64,000 nucleotides of DNA from G965202915 sp965202915. GTDB taxonomy: Bacteria > Pseudomonadota > Gammaproteobacteria > Eutrophobiales > Eutrophobiaceae. Below, piece by piece: positions 26,963-34,992 of the stretch. The DNA is taken from contig OZ241847.1 in the NCBI GenBank assembly GCA_965202915.1, forward strand, positions 1,674,001 to 1,738,000, read 5' to 3'. The notes beneath the pieces are model-generated. The model saw only the letters and a program-made list of their open reading frames with translations. It searched no databases and was not told where the DNA came from. Position numbers and translations under genes: made by a program. Within the stretch, counting starts at the first letter, position 1, and each line of letters opens with the position of its first letter.

Positions 26963-27525
26963 ATGACGACCTTCAGCACCAATCAATTCAAACCCGGCTT
27001 AAAGCTGATGATAGACGGCGAGCCGTGCTCGATTATTGAAACCGAATTTATTAAATCCGGCAAGAGACAGGCGTTCAACCGGGTGAAATTGCGCAACCTG
27101 AAAAATGGCCGGGTACTGGAAAAAACCTGGAATTCGGGTGACAGTGTCGCCGCCGCGGACGTGATGGAACTGGATATGCAGTATCGGACGGCGGTCTGTG
27201 GCATTTTATGGATCCAGATTCATATGAACAATACGCCGCCACCGCAACCGTGATGACCGACGTCAGTCCCTGGCTGAAAGGCGGCGAAGTATGCCTGGTC
27301 ACACTCTGGAATGACTCACTTTTATCCGTGCTGCCGCCGAATTTCGTGATGCTGGCAATAGCCGAAACCGATCCGGGGCTGGTGGGAGATACCGTATCAT
27401 CCGGCACAAAGCCGGCAAAATTGGAAACCGGCGCGATGATAAAAGTGCCGCTGTTTATTGACACCGGTGAAATTGTCAAAATAGACACCCGCACCGGTGA
27501 ATACGTTGGCCGCAGCAAATCCTAG
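26963..27525 (+). pseudogene. efp: Elongation factor P, frameshifted at about 27185
   Basis: EF-P relieves ribosome stalling at polyproline. Residues 1-74 (TTFSTNQFKPGLKLMIDGEP, then KSGKRQAFNRVKLRNLK) are in one frame up to MQY (TAT 27182-27184). The rest continues in another frame from GAC 27187 (DGGLWHFMDPDSYEQYA ... VTLWN ... LFIDTGEIVKIDTRTGEYV). Relatives read MQYLYxDG, so about 7 bases are missing or 2 are extra. The modified Lys34 is kept, with Arg35 instead of the common Gly. Without a frameshift the product is 96 residues, lacking domains II-III. An assembly error is a serious alternative. Confidence 0.88.
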
Positions 27526-27566
27526 CGGTCACCGCCGCAGTTAGCCGCGTCGCAACAAACATTTTA

Positions 27567-27595
27567 TTGACGTTTCGGTGCAATATGGCTATACT
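27567..27595 (+). promoter_or_regulatory. Promoter of the FG-GAP protein gene
   Basis: TTGACG (27567-27572), 17-base spacer, TATACT (27590-27595): five of six matches in each hexamer at ideal spacing. Predicted start at about 27602, giving a leader of roughly 110 bases before the ATG at 27713, which has AGGAG six bases upstream. Confidence 0.7.
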
Positions 27596-27648
27596 TTCAA
27601 TGATTGGCCCGATAGGTGATTTACGGGGCTATTTCGGGACCATTTCGT

Positions 27649-27672
27649 TTTTGGTTAAGATTTTGGTTAAGA
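27649..27672 (+). repeat. Perfect tandem 12-bp repeat in the FG-GAP gene leader
   Basis: TTTTGGTTAAGA occurs twice without a gap (27649-27660 and 27661-27672) inside the 5' untranslated leader. It could be a regulator site or a slippage-prone element. Its closeness to the downstream poly-C switch makes regulation a fair guess. Confidence 0.6.
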
Positions 27673-27712
27673 TATTACCCCTTACAACGCTTAGGATATA
27701 CAGGAGCTTCAG

Positions 27713-30700
27713 ATGGGCAGCAAGGCAAAATTCAAGGGCGGCTTATTGCGCCCGGTATCGCTGACGACCGGGTTGCCGGTGCTCGGTGCCTTTGGCAGCA
27801 ACCGGATTTACCGCAGCACTGAGCAAACCGACGCCGAGATCGACCCCGGAGCCGGGCTTATTTTGTCGCCGGACGCAACGACTGGATTGCCGGGGCAAGT
27901 TGAGGCGCTTATCCTGTCGGCAAACCCGGCCTCTGGTCCGCTGAGTTTTACCCCCCCCCCCCCCCCTCAATCCCAAGCCAGGCCTAGCGTCACAGGCATA
28001 TAGCCCCTCCGGGCACCTGGCCCTGTCCGCCAGTCTGCCGTACCTGCCGGCCGCGCAGTCGGTGGCACCACCACCGCCGGTGACCCCGGCAAACCCGTTA
28101 CCCCCGGCGTCCGCGCTTATCGACCAACAATCGCAGGCCTTTGAGCCGCTTGCACTGCACGCCACCGCAACCGGGCCACAGCGGCCCGAAGTCGCATTTC
28201 AGACCGGCGCTGTATCCCTGGTCTCTCTGAACCTGAACCAACAGCAGGGTATAGAGGCGCAAGACGCACAAATACTGTATTACGTCGCCCTGTCGCCGGC
28301 CAATTTGACGACCCTGCTGGACAATCTGAGGGGAACCGACGCCGAGGCGGATCTTATAACCCGTGCGAATGCCTGGCTGAACCAGGACCTGGGCCTGAGC
28401 ACCCTGCCCGATCTGAACAATGACAATATCCTGAACCAGGAGGATGCACGCATCCTGTACTATGCCTATCGGTTTGGCGATCTGCTGCGCGTCAGTCCCA
28501 GCCTGCGCGAGGCAATACTGGGCGATCTGACCGACGAAGACGATAGTGCCGCCAATCCGGATGACGTATATCGGGAGATACTGGACCGGACTGGGTTATT
28601 CAGGCCGTCGGTGATCGACCTGACCAGCCTTGGTGAGGCCGACGGCTTTATTATCCAGGGCGATGCGGCCAGGGACGGGGCGGGCGTGAGCGTATCCACT
28701 GTCGGCGACGTCAACGGCGACGGCTATGCCGATGTAATCGTCGGGGCGCGCGGTGGCGACGACGGTGGCAGGAATGCCGGCGAGGCCTACGTGGTATTTG
28801 GCAGGGCGGGCGCCTTTGGCAGCCTGGACGGCACCAACCGCCGGGTGATCGACCTGACCAGCCTTAGCGAGGCGGACGGTTTTATCATCCAGGGCTTGGG
28901 AGGCGACCAGGTGGGCGAGGGCATATCCGGCGCCGGCGACGTCAACGGCGACGGCTATGCCGACCTGATTGTTGGGGCGCACCTGGGTGACGACGGTGGC
29001 AGGAATGCCGGCGAGGCCTACGTGGTGTTTGGTAAGGCGGGCTTCTTTGGCAGCCTGGACGGCACCGACCGCCGGGTGATCGACCTGACCAGCCTTAGCG
29101 AGACGGACGGCTTTATTATCCAGGGCGACGCGGTCGGGGACCGTGCAGGCGAGCGCGTATCCGGCGCCGGGGACGTGAATGGCGACGGCTTTGCCGATCT
29201 GATCGTCGGGGCGCAGTCGGCCAACGACGGTGGTACCGATGCCGGCGAGGCCTACGTGGTGTTCGGCAGGGCGGGCCCCTTTGGCAGCTTGGACGGCACC
29301 AGCCGCCGGGTGATCGACCTGACCCGCCTTAGCGAGACGGACGGCTTTATTATCCAGGGCGACGCGGTCGGGGACCGTGCGGGCTGGAGCGTATCCGGCG
29401 CCGGGGACGTGAACGGTGACGGCTATGCCGACCTGATCGTCGGGGCGCTCTATGGCGACGACGGCGGGGAAAATGCCGGCGAGGCCTATGTCGTGTTCGG
29501 CAGAGCATCCGGCTTTGGCAGTGACGTCACCACCACAGTGGATGGGGAAGGCAGCTTCATCCGCCGGGTGATCGACCTGACTGGTCTGAGCGAAGCCGAT
29601 GGCTTTATCATCCAGGGCGATGAGGCCGGTGCCTATGCGGGCAATAGAGTTGGTGATACTGCGGGCTTTAGCGTATCCGGCGCCGGGGACGTGAACGGCG
29701 ACGGCTATGCCGACCTGATTGTCGGGGCACGCCGGGGTGACGACGGTGACGACGTTGACGTCAATGCCGGCGAGGCCTACGTGGTGTTAGGCAAGGCGGG
29801 CGGCTTTGGTATTGACGTCACCACCACAGTTGAGAGGGAAGGCAGCTTCACCCGCCGGGTGATCGACCTGACGAGCCTGGCCGCGGAGGACGGCTTTATC
29901 ATCCAGGGCGATATGGCTGGGGACAATGCGGGCTTTAGCGTATCCACTGCCGGGGACTTCAACGGCGACGGCTTTGCCGACCTGATCGTCGGGGCACTTG
30001 GGGGCGACGACGGTGGGGAAAATGCCGGCGAGGCCTACGTGGTGTTCGGCAAGGCGGGCGGTTTTGGTATTGACGTCACCACCACAGTTGAGGGGGAAGG
30101 CAGCTTCACCCGCCGGGTGGTCGACCTGGATGGCCTGGTTGCAACGGACGGCTTTATTATCCAGGGTGATGCGCCTGGCGACTATGCGGGCTATAGCGTA
30201 TCCGCTGCCGGCGATATAAACGGCGACGGCTATGCCGACCTGATCGTCGGAGCAATCAGGGGCGACGACGGTGACGACAGTGACATCAATGCCGGCGAGG
30301 CCTACGTGCTGTTCGGCGGCCTGGCCGCCGGCCTAAGTTCCGAGGCCACCGTATTACTCGGCACCGGCGGCAACGACGACCTCAACGTCGACGGCCGTGC
30401 CACGGTTGTACTCGCCGGCGCCGGCGATGACGTGCTGACCGTGGACGGCTTCACCAATACCGATCTGCTCAAATTCGATGGCGGCACCGGCACCGATACC
30501 CTGCGCTTCGCCAACCCCGACGCAGACACCGGCCTGAGCCTGGATTTAAGCACCCTCGCCGACACCCGCCTGAGCAGCATAGAGCGCATAGACCTCAGTG
30601 GCAGCGGCGACAATAGGCTAACCCTGATCCGTCTGGACCTGTTGAACCTGTCCGAGGCGCGCACTAATGGCCGCGCCGAGCTACGGGTCGACGGCAACGC

Positions 30701-31094
30701 CGGCGACCGCGTCAGCGCCACCGATACCGGCTGGACGCAGCAGGCTGATATCATCACCGACGACGGCATGTACAGGGTCTTTGACAACGGCAATGCCCGC
30801 CTGCTGGTCAATATGGAGGTGGCGCTGGGCGACAATTTAATGGCGGCCAGCATGGCCAGCCGGGATGAGCTCCTGCAAAGCTGTTGCGGCACGCAGACCG
30901 TCGATATCCGCGCATTGCTGCAGGCCCTGCCGCCGCCGGACGAAGAGCAACAGCGCAGGATCATGGAAGATGAATTGGCGATGTTGGGGCCGTCACCGGA
31001 GGCAAAGGCGGCGATGATGCCTGATGAACCCACGGCGGCACCGGAGACCGACCTGTTCGACCTGCCGCCGCTCATCCCGGATGATGGCATGTAG
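27713..31094 (+). CDS. Large FG-GAP/integrin-alpha-like repeat protein with dockerin-like and RTX-like parts; out of frame at a C16 tract
   Basis: With 15 C the gene would encode about 1126 residues. With the 16 C present here, translation stops after 96 (TAG 28001-28003). The downstream frame is open from the tract through 31094. Layout: a signal-less N-terminus; Pro-rich linker; two dockerin-like segments (GIEAQDAQILYYV and DLNNDNILNQEDARILYYAY, at about 28246-28475); seven FG-GAP blades with DVNGDGYADLIVGA calcium loops (28611-30318), enough for a closed seven-bladed propeller; RTX-like GTGGNDDL/GAGDDVL/GGTGTDTL units (about 30350-30500); and an acidic, Pro-rich C-terminus. Extracellular adhesion or binding, exported by a type I-like route, is likely but inferred. 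A strong promoter and ribosome site argue for a live gene. Confidence 0.8.
27951..27966 (+). repeat. Homopolymer of 16 C, candidate phase-variation tract
   Basis: Sixteen consecutive C, coding for Pro, sit 238 bases into the FG-GAP gene. Upstream codons are in one frame and the long downstream frame is in another. Loss of one C or gain of two restores the full protein. Such tracts switch surface proteins on and off by slipped-strand replication. Confidence 0.75.
28611..30318 (+). repeat. Seven tandem FG-GAP repeats (protein blades)
   Basis: Blades begin at 28611, 28845, 29076, 29310, 29568, 29859 and 30117, each opening with VIDL or VVDL. Unit lengths are 77-97 codons. The later units are longer because of a DVTTTV.GEGSF insertion before the next blade. 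Nucleotide similarity between units is high (long shared runs over the NAGEAYVVFG part), which points to recent expansion by recombination. Confidence 0.9.
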
Positions 31095-31102
31095 CCACCA
31101 CC

Positions 31103-31395
31103 GGAGCCCGTGACTCCCGTCGCGGGTAAAACAACCCCCCCTGACAAGGGGGCAGGGGGGGTTCCCCCAACACCGGCACCTTACCCCAATCACCCCGGAT
31201 TCCCAAACTGCACCGAGTCTTTGCCGAACAACACCAAACCACCCCAATTAACACCAAACCCCCCAACCCCCCTTGTCAGGGGGGCTACTGAGCGACACCG
31301 GCACCTTTCCCCCAACCAACACCGTGAGCGGGGCTGAGTTGCGGGTTGACGATAATGTTGATTGTTATATACCCGCGACGGGAGTCACGGGCTCC
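31103..31395. mobile_element. MITE-like repeat element, copy 1 (293 bp, 26-bp terminal inverted repeats)
   Basis: The ends 31103-31128 and 31370-31395 are perfect 26-bp inverted repeats (start GGAGCCCGTGACTCCC). The interior has a second inverted pair, CCCCCCTGACAAGGGGG near 31136 and its complement near 31264, and no credible gene. It begins 8 bases after the FG-GAP stop codon. The interior of 31190-31320 is nearly identical to copy 2. No clear target duplication is seen. Confidence 0.8.
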
Positions 31396-31551
31396 TGTGA
31401 TGAGCGGTGCAGGCCTCTGCTGAACAATTTCATTTGATAACGGCGGGGCGTGGGTCTATACTGACTATATGAAAGATACGAGCATACCGGTAACACCCTG
31501 TGGCAAGTGGATGATAACTGTCGTCCCGTATAAATTATCCGGTACCTGAAT

Positions 31552-31998
31552 ATGGAAGCCATCGCATTTGATACCCATAAATTTGTCAAGCACCTGACTG
31601 CATCGGGTTTCACCGAAGCGCAGGCGGAAGCCCTGGCCGGTGAGCAGGTCGATATGATTAACAGCAATCTGGCCACCAAGGCCGACATAGAGAAACTGCG
31701 CCTGGCCACCAAGGCCGACATAGAGAAACTGCGCCTGGCCACCAAGGCGGACATAGAGCAACTGCGCGCGGACACCAGGGCGGACATTGCCGAGGTGAAG
31801 GCGGACATAGAGAAACTGCGCCTGGCCACCCAGGAGGACATAGAGAAACTGCGCCTGGCGACCCAGGCGAACATAGAGCAACTGCGCGCGGACACCAGGG
31901 CGGACATTGCCAATACCGAATCAAGACTGACGCGCTGGATCGTTGGTGCGATGATTGCGCAGATCGGCGTGGTTGTCGGGTTGATTAAATTGAGTTGA
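31552..31998 (+). CDS. DUF1640-like coiled-coil protein with C-terminal membrane anchor
   Basis: 148 residues. The N-terminus (FDTHKFVKHLTASGFTEAQAEAL) is typical of the DUF1640/CCDC90-MCUR1 family. A coiled coil built of 11-residue units, KADIEKLRLAT and variants with QLRADTRADIA, covers residues 40-123. A single helix follows (WIVGAMIAQIGVVVGLIKL). It lies exactly between two inverted-repeat elements and its stop codon touches copy 2, so it may be moved or copied with them. Function is unknown in bacteria. Confidence 0.78.
   Translation: MEAIAFDTHKFVKHLTASGFTEAQAEALAGEQVDMINSNLATKADIEKLRLATKADIEKLRLATKADIEQLRADTRADIAEVKADIEKLRLATQEDIEKLRLATQANIEQLRADTRADIANTESRLTRWIVGAMIAQIGVVVGLIKLS
31669..31912 (+). 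repeat. 33-bp tandem repeats inside the DUF1640 gene
   Basis: Units encode 11 residues (KADIEKLRLAT). The first two at 31678-31743 are identical in DNA. A higher-order 120-base period is visible: the block with CAACTGCGCGCGGACACCAG recurs near 31758 and 31878. The repeat number could change by slippage without breaking the frame. Confidence 0.8.
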
Positions 31999-32266
31999 CA
32001 GGAGCCCGTGACTCCCGTCGCGGGTAAAACCCACACCCAGCACGCCGGATTCCCCAACCCCCCCGGATTCCCAAACTGCACCGAGTCTTTGCCGAACAAC
32101 ACCAAACCACCCCAATTAACACCAAACCCCCCAACCCCCCTTGTCAGGGGGGCTACTGAGCGACGCCGGCACCTTTCCCCCAACCAACACTGTGAGTCGT
32201 GCTGAGTTGCGGGTTGACGATAATGTTGATTGTTATATACCCGCGACGGGAGTCACGGGCTCCTGT
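31998..32266. mobile_element. MITE-like repeat element, copy 2 (29-bp terminal inverted repeats)
   Basis: Same family and orientation as copy 1. The perfect inverted ends extend to 29 bp (start ACAGGAGCCCGTGACTCCC; 31998-32026 and 32238-32266). It lacks about 30 interior bases found in copy 1 (the GACAAGGGGGCAGGGG part), so the inner stem is gone. The rest is almost the same, including the CCCCCTTGTCAGGGGGG arm near 32137. No transposase is encoded. Confidence 0.8.
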
Positions 32267-32382
32267 AACTATAAGGCAACCGCCGGACAAAACCCGCCAG
32301 GCCGGATCTGCCGGGATCAAACAATATCTATTATGCTCGGCCTGCTTTACAATGTAAGCGATATGAACGGAATGAGCCTGCA

Positions 32383-33414
32383 ATGATTAAAGCCGGAATT
32401 ATTGGCGCCGCCGGTTACAGTGGCGTTGAATTAATGCGTCTGTTGCTGAGCCATCCCGAAGTTGATTTGCATTGCGCGACCTCGGATACGGAAAATGGCA
32501 ACAAAATAAGTGACTGTTTTCCGGGGTTTCGCGGGCACCTTGATTTGGTCTTCAGCGATCATGACGCTGATTTGTTATTTCAGTCGGACGTGATTTTTTT
32601 TGCCACGCCGAGTGCGGTGGCGATGGCCAAAGCGGCGACGTATCTGGCAAAAAAGATCAGGATCATAGACCTGTCGGCTGATTTCCGTCTGCGGGATGAG
32701 ACGACCTGGCAGCAGTGGTATGGGGTAAAACATGCCCATCCTGAGTTATTGCGGGAGGCCGTTTATGGCTTGCCTGAAATAAACCGGGAGCGAATAAAAA
32801 CCGCGCAACTGGTTGCCAATCCGGGTTGTTACCCCACCGCCATCCTGTTGGCATTGATACCCCTTATGGAAACCAACGGGATCGATGTTAATGAGATCAT
32901 CGCGGATGCAAAATCCGGGGTCAGTGGCGCCGGTCGCCAACGGCGGCCGGAACAGGGCTACTGTGAAATTGACGGTGGCTTCAGGGCCTATGCGGCTTCA
33001 GGGCACCGGCATTTGCCGGAAATATTGCAGATATTGCAGGTTTATAGCGAGGCCAAAATCGATTTGACTTTCGTCCCGCATCTGGCCCCGATGATACGCG
33101 GTATAGAGGCCACAATCTATGCCCGTTTAAGCGACGTCGGTGTCGATGTTCGGAGGCTTTATCAGGAGCGCTATCAAAATGAGTATTTTGTGGACGTGAT
33201 GCCGGTCGGCGCACACCCGGACACGCGCTCGGTCAAAGCCACTAATCTATGCCGAATAGCATTGCATCGGCCCGGCGATGGTGATCGCCTGGTGGTGCTG
33301 TCGGTGCTTGATAACCTGGTTAAAGGGGCGGCCGGTCAGGCCGTGCAGAACATGAATCTTATGTTCGGTATCGAGGAAAAGACCGGTCTCGTCAACCTGG
33401 CTGAGTGCCCTTGA
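32383..33414 (+). CDS. argC: N-acetyl-gamma-glutamyl-phosphate reductase
   Basis: 343 residues. The dinucleotide-binding start IKAGIIGAAGYSGVELMRLL and the catalytic Cys in VANPGCYPTAILLALIPL are present, with SGVSGAGRQ downstream. It carries out the third step of arginine synthesis, NADPH-dependent reduction of N-acetylglutamyl phosphate. It is the first gene after the repeat-element block and is followed closely by the DUF6776-like gene. Confidence 0.96.
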   Translation: MIKAGIIGAAGYSGVELMRLLLSHPEVDLHCATSDTENGNKISDCFPGFRGHLDLVFSDHDADLLFQSDVIFFATPSAVAMAKAATYLAKKIRIIDLSADFRLRDETTWQQWYGVKHAHPELLREAVYGLPEINRERIKTAQLVANPGCYPTAILLALIPLMETNGIDVNEIIADAKSGVSGAGRQRRPEQGYCEIDGGFRAYAASGHRHLPEILQILQVYSEAKIDLTFVPHLAPMIRGIEATIYARLSDVGVDVRRLYQERYQNEYFVDVMPVGAHPDTRSVKATNLCRIALHRPGDGDRLVVLSVLDNLVKGAAGQAVQNMNLMFGIEEKTGLVNLAECP

Positions 33415-33427
33415 TGGACGCAATCCC

Positions 33428-34144
33428 ATGCACAGGCTGATCGTTAAACCGCATCGCCCGTTATATTCTTATCTGATCATGATAGCCGCGGGTATTGCGC
33501 TGTTTGCCGGCGTCTGGCTGCCGCTCAATTATTATCAGCCGAATATCGCTCAGGAGCTGGTGACGCCTAAGGACGTTCAGTCGTCGGAGGGGGGTAAGCG
33601 GCCGCTGGAGAGTGAAAATAAGGTATTGGCAGAAAAGATAATACGATTGGAACGCGATCTGCAGATAGACCGCATGACCGCTATCGCTCTACAGAAGGAG
33701 ATCATGGAGCTACAGGGTAAAGTCGGTGAATTGACCGGTGAACTGGAATTTTATCAGAGCATTATGGGCTCAACTCAAAACTCCAATGGCTTGAATATAC
33801 ATAAATTGCTGGTCGAACCGATGAAAGCGCCATACTATTACCGCTTCAAACTTATATTAACGCACGTCGCCAAGGATCGTATTGTTGCGGTCGAGGGAGA
33901 GATGGATTTATTGATAGACGGAATAAAAGATGGTAATATGCAGATCTTGAAATTAAAGGACATAGTCGCCGATGGTGAATGGGTGCCAAACTTCAAGTTC
34001 AAGAATTTCAAGCGCATTCATGGAAGTCTGGTTTTGCCGGAAGGGTTTGAACCGGTTAGAATAACCGCTCGGCTTGATCGCAAGGGGCGAAAAAATACGG
34101 TGATTGAAAAGACCCTGGATTGGTCGGACGCAATTAAACAATGA
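33428..34144 (+). CDS. DUF6776-like membrane-anchored coiled-coil protein
   Basis: 238 residues: short cytoplasmic start, one membrane helix (YLIMIAAGIALFAGVWLPL), a coiled coil (about residues 55-105) and a periplasmic beta-rich end. I assign DUF6776 from its position between argC and a bactofilin gene, as in other gammaproteobacteria, and from the fold plan. A cell-envelope role alongside bactofilin is plausible but unproven. Confidence 0.6.
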   Translation: MHRLIVKPHRPLYSYLIMIAAGIALFAGVWLPLNYYQPNIAQELVTPKDVQSSEGGKRPLESENKVLAEKIIRLERDLQIDRMTAIALQKEIMELQGKVGELTGELEFYQSIMGSTQNSNGLNIHKLLVEPMKAPYYYRFKLILTHVAKDRIVAVEGEMDLLIDGIKDGNMQILKLKDIVADGEWVPNFKFKNFKRIHGSLVLPEGFEPVRITARLDRKGRKNTVIEKTLDWSDAIKQ

Positions 34145-34154
34145 AGAGATAAAT

Positions 34155-34586
34155 ATGTTTGGCGGACAAAAAAAACGTAAATCCACGCGGATAGACACCT
34201 TGATTGGGCAATCCTCCAAATTTGCCGGTGATATTCATTTTAGTGGCGGACTGCATATTGATGGTACCGTCAAGGGTAACGTGTATGCGGAGCATGATGG
34301 TAAATCCATGCTATCGCTCAGCGAGTCCGGCCGTATTGAAGGCGAGGTGAAGGTTCCATTCGTGGTGCTCAACGGGATCGTTATCGGTGACGTCCACGGA
34401 GGCGAGCACGTGCAACTCTCTCCGAAGGCAAATATTACCGGCAACGTGTATTATAATTTGATAGAAATAGCAATAGGCGCTGAAGTCAACGGCAAATTGG
34501 TGCGCTATACGGACGCCGAAGATGAACAATCAGAAGTCGATCATATTGACGTGCTGGAAACAGCCAATAACGGAGGTTTAACATGA
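34155..34586 (+). CDS. Bactofilin (polymer-forming cytoskeletal protein)
   Basis: About 143 residues from the ATG at 34155 (MFGGQKKRKSTRIDTLIGQ). The core is a right-handed beta-helix of short repeats (GDIHFSGGLHIDGTVKGNVYA ... GRIEGEVKVPFVVLNGIVIGDVHG ... ANITGNVYYNLIEIAIGAEVNGKLV). Bactofilins polymerise without nucleotide and organise envelope growth. The gene overlaps erpA by 4 bases and follows the membrane coiled-coil gene by 10. Confidence 0.92.
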   Translation: MFGGQKKRKSTRIDTLIGQSSKFAGDIHFSGGLHIDGTVKGNVYAEHDGKSMLSLSESGRIEGEVKVPFVVLNGIVIGDVHGGEHVQLSPKANITGNVYYNLIEIAIGAEVNGKLVRYTDAEDEQSEVDHIDVLETANNGGLT

Positions 34587-34927
34587 CGGATCAGGAACAA
34601 AGCCCGGTTATTTTTACCGACGCCGCCGCCTCCAAGGTAAAACGACTCATTGCAGAGGAGGACAATGACGGGCTGATGCTGAGAGTATTTATCAGTGGTG
34701 GCGGTTGTTCGGGGTTTCAATATGGCTTTACCTTTGATGAAGATATGACTGAGGGCGACACGGTGGTGGAAAATGCCGGCGTCAAACTTTTAATCGATCC
34801 TATGAGTTTTCAATATCTGGCGGGGGCGGAGATAGACTATACCGAGGGCCTTGAAGGCGCACAGTTTTTGATTCGCAATCCCAATGCCACCACAACCTGC
34901 GGCTGTGGCCAGTCTTTTACGGCTTGA
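34583..34927 (+). CDS. erpA: Iron-sulfur cluster insertion protein ErpA
   Basis: 114 residues of the A-type carrier family with the three cluster-binding cysteines: GGGCSGFQYGF and the C-terminal TTCGCGQSF. It delivers [4Fe-4S] clusters to enzymes such as those of isoprenoid synthesis. The ATG overlaps the bactofilin TGA. Confidence 0.95.
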   Translation: MTDQEQSPVIFTDAAASKVKRLIAEEDNDGLMLRVFISGGGCSGFQYGFTFDEDMTEGDTVVENAGVKLLIDPMSFQYLAGAEIDYTEGLEGAQFLIRNPNATTTCGCGQSFTA

Positions 34928-34944
34928 GCGTGAGGGTCGAAGTA

Positions 34945-34992
34945 GCTCTATGGGTGGCTCTATGGGCCGTTCTATGGGGGGCTCTATCGGCG
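34945..34992. repeat. Four 12-bp tandem repeats at the erpA/comF convergent junction
   Basis: Units start at 34945, 34957, 34969 and 34981: GCTCTATGGGTG, GCTCTATGGGCC, GTTCTATGGGGG, GCTCTATCGGCG. The last unit holds the comF stop codon. No hairpin terminator is seen in this gap. The tract may have grown by slippage. Confidence 0.8.

Noticed and set aside
27182..27190. Programmed frameshift in efp
   Set aside because: No slippery heptamer, pseudoknot or internal Shine-Dalgarno is seen, and the family shows several residues missing at the junction. A deletion is simpler.
28611..30318. Regularly spaced DNA repeats that could be taken for a CRISPR-like array
   Set aside because: Units are 230-290 bases long, lie in one open frame and encode FG-GAP blades with calcium loops.
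30302..31147. Minus-strand Ser/Arg-rich frame opposite the FG-GAP tail
   Set aside because: Composition is a by-product of the GC-rich repeat codons on the other strand.
31110..31337. Proline-rich open frames inside the two inverted-repeat elements
   Set aside because: Low-complexity, no ribosome site, and different in frame and content between the copies. They are non-coding repeat DNA.
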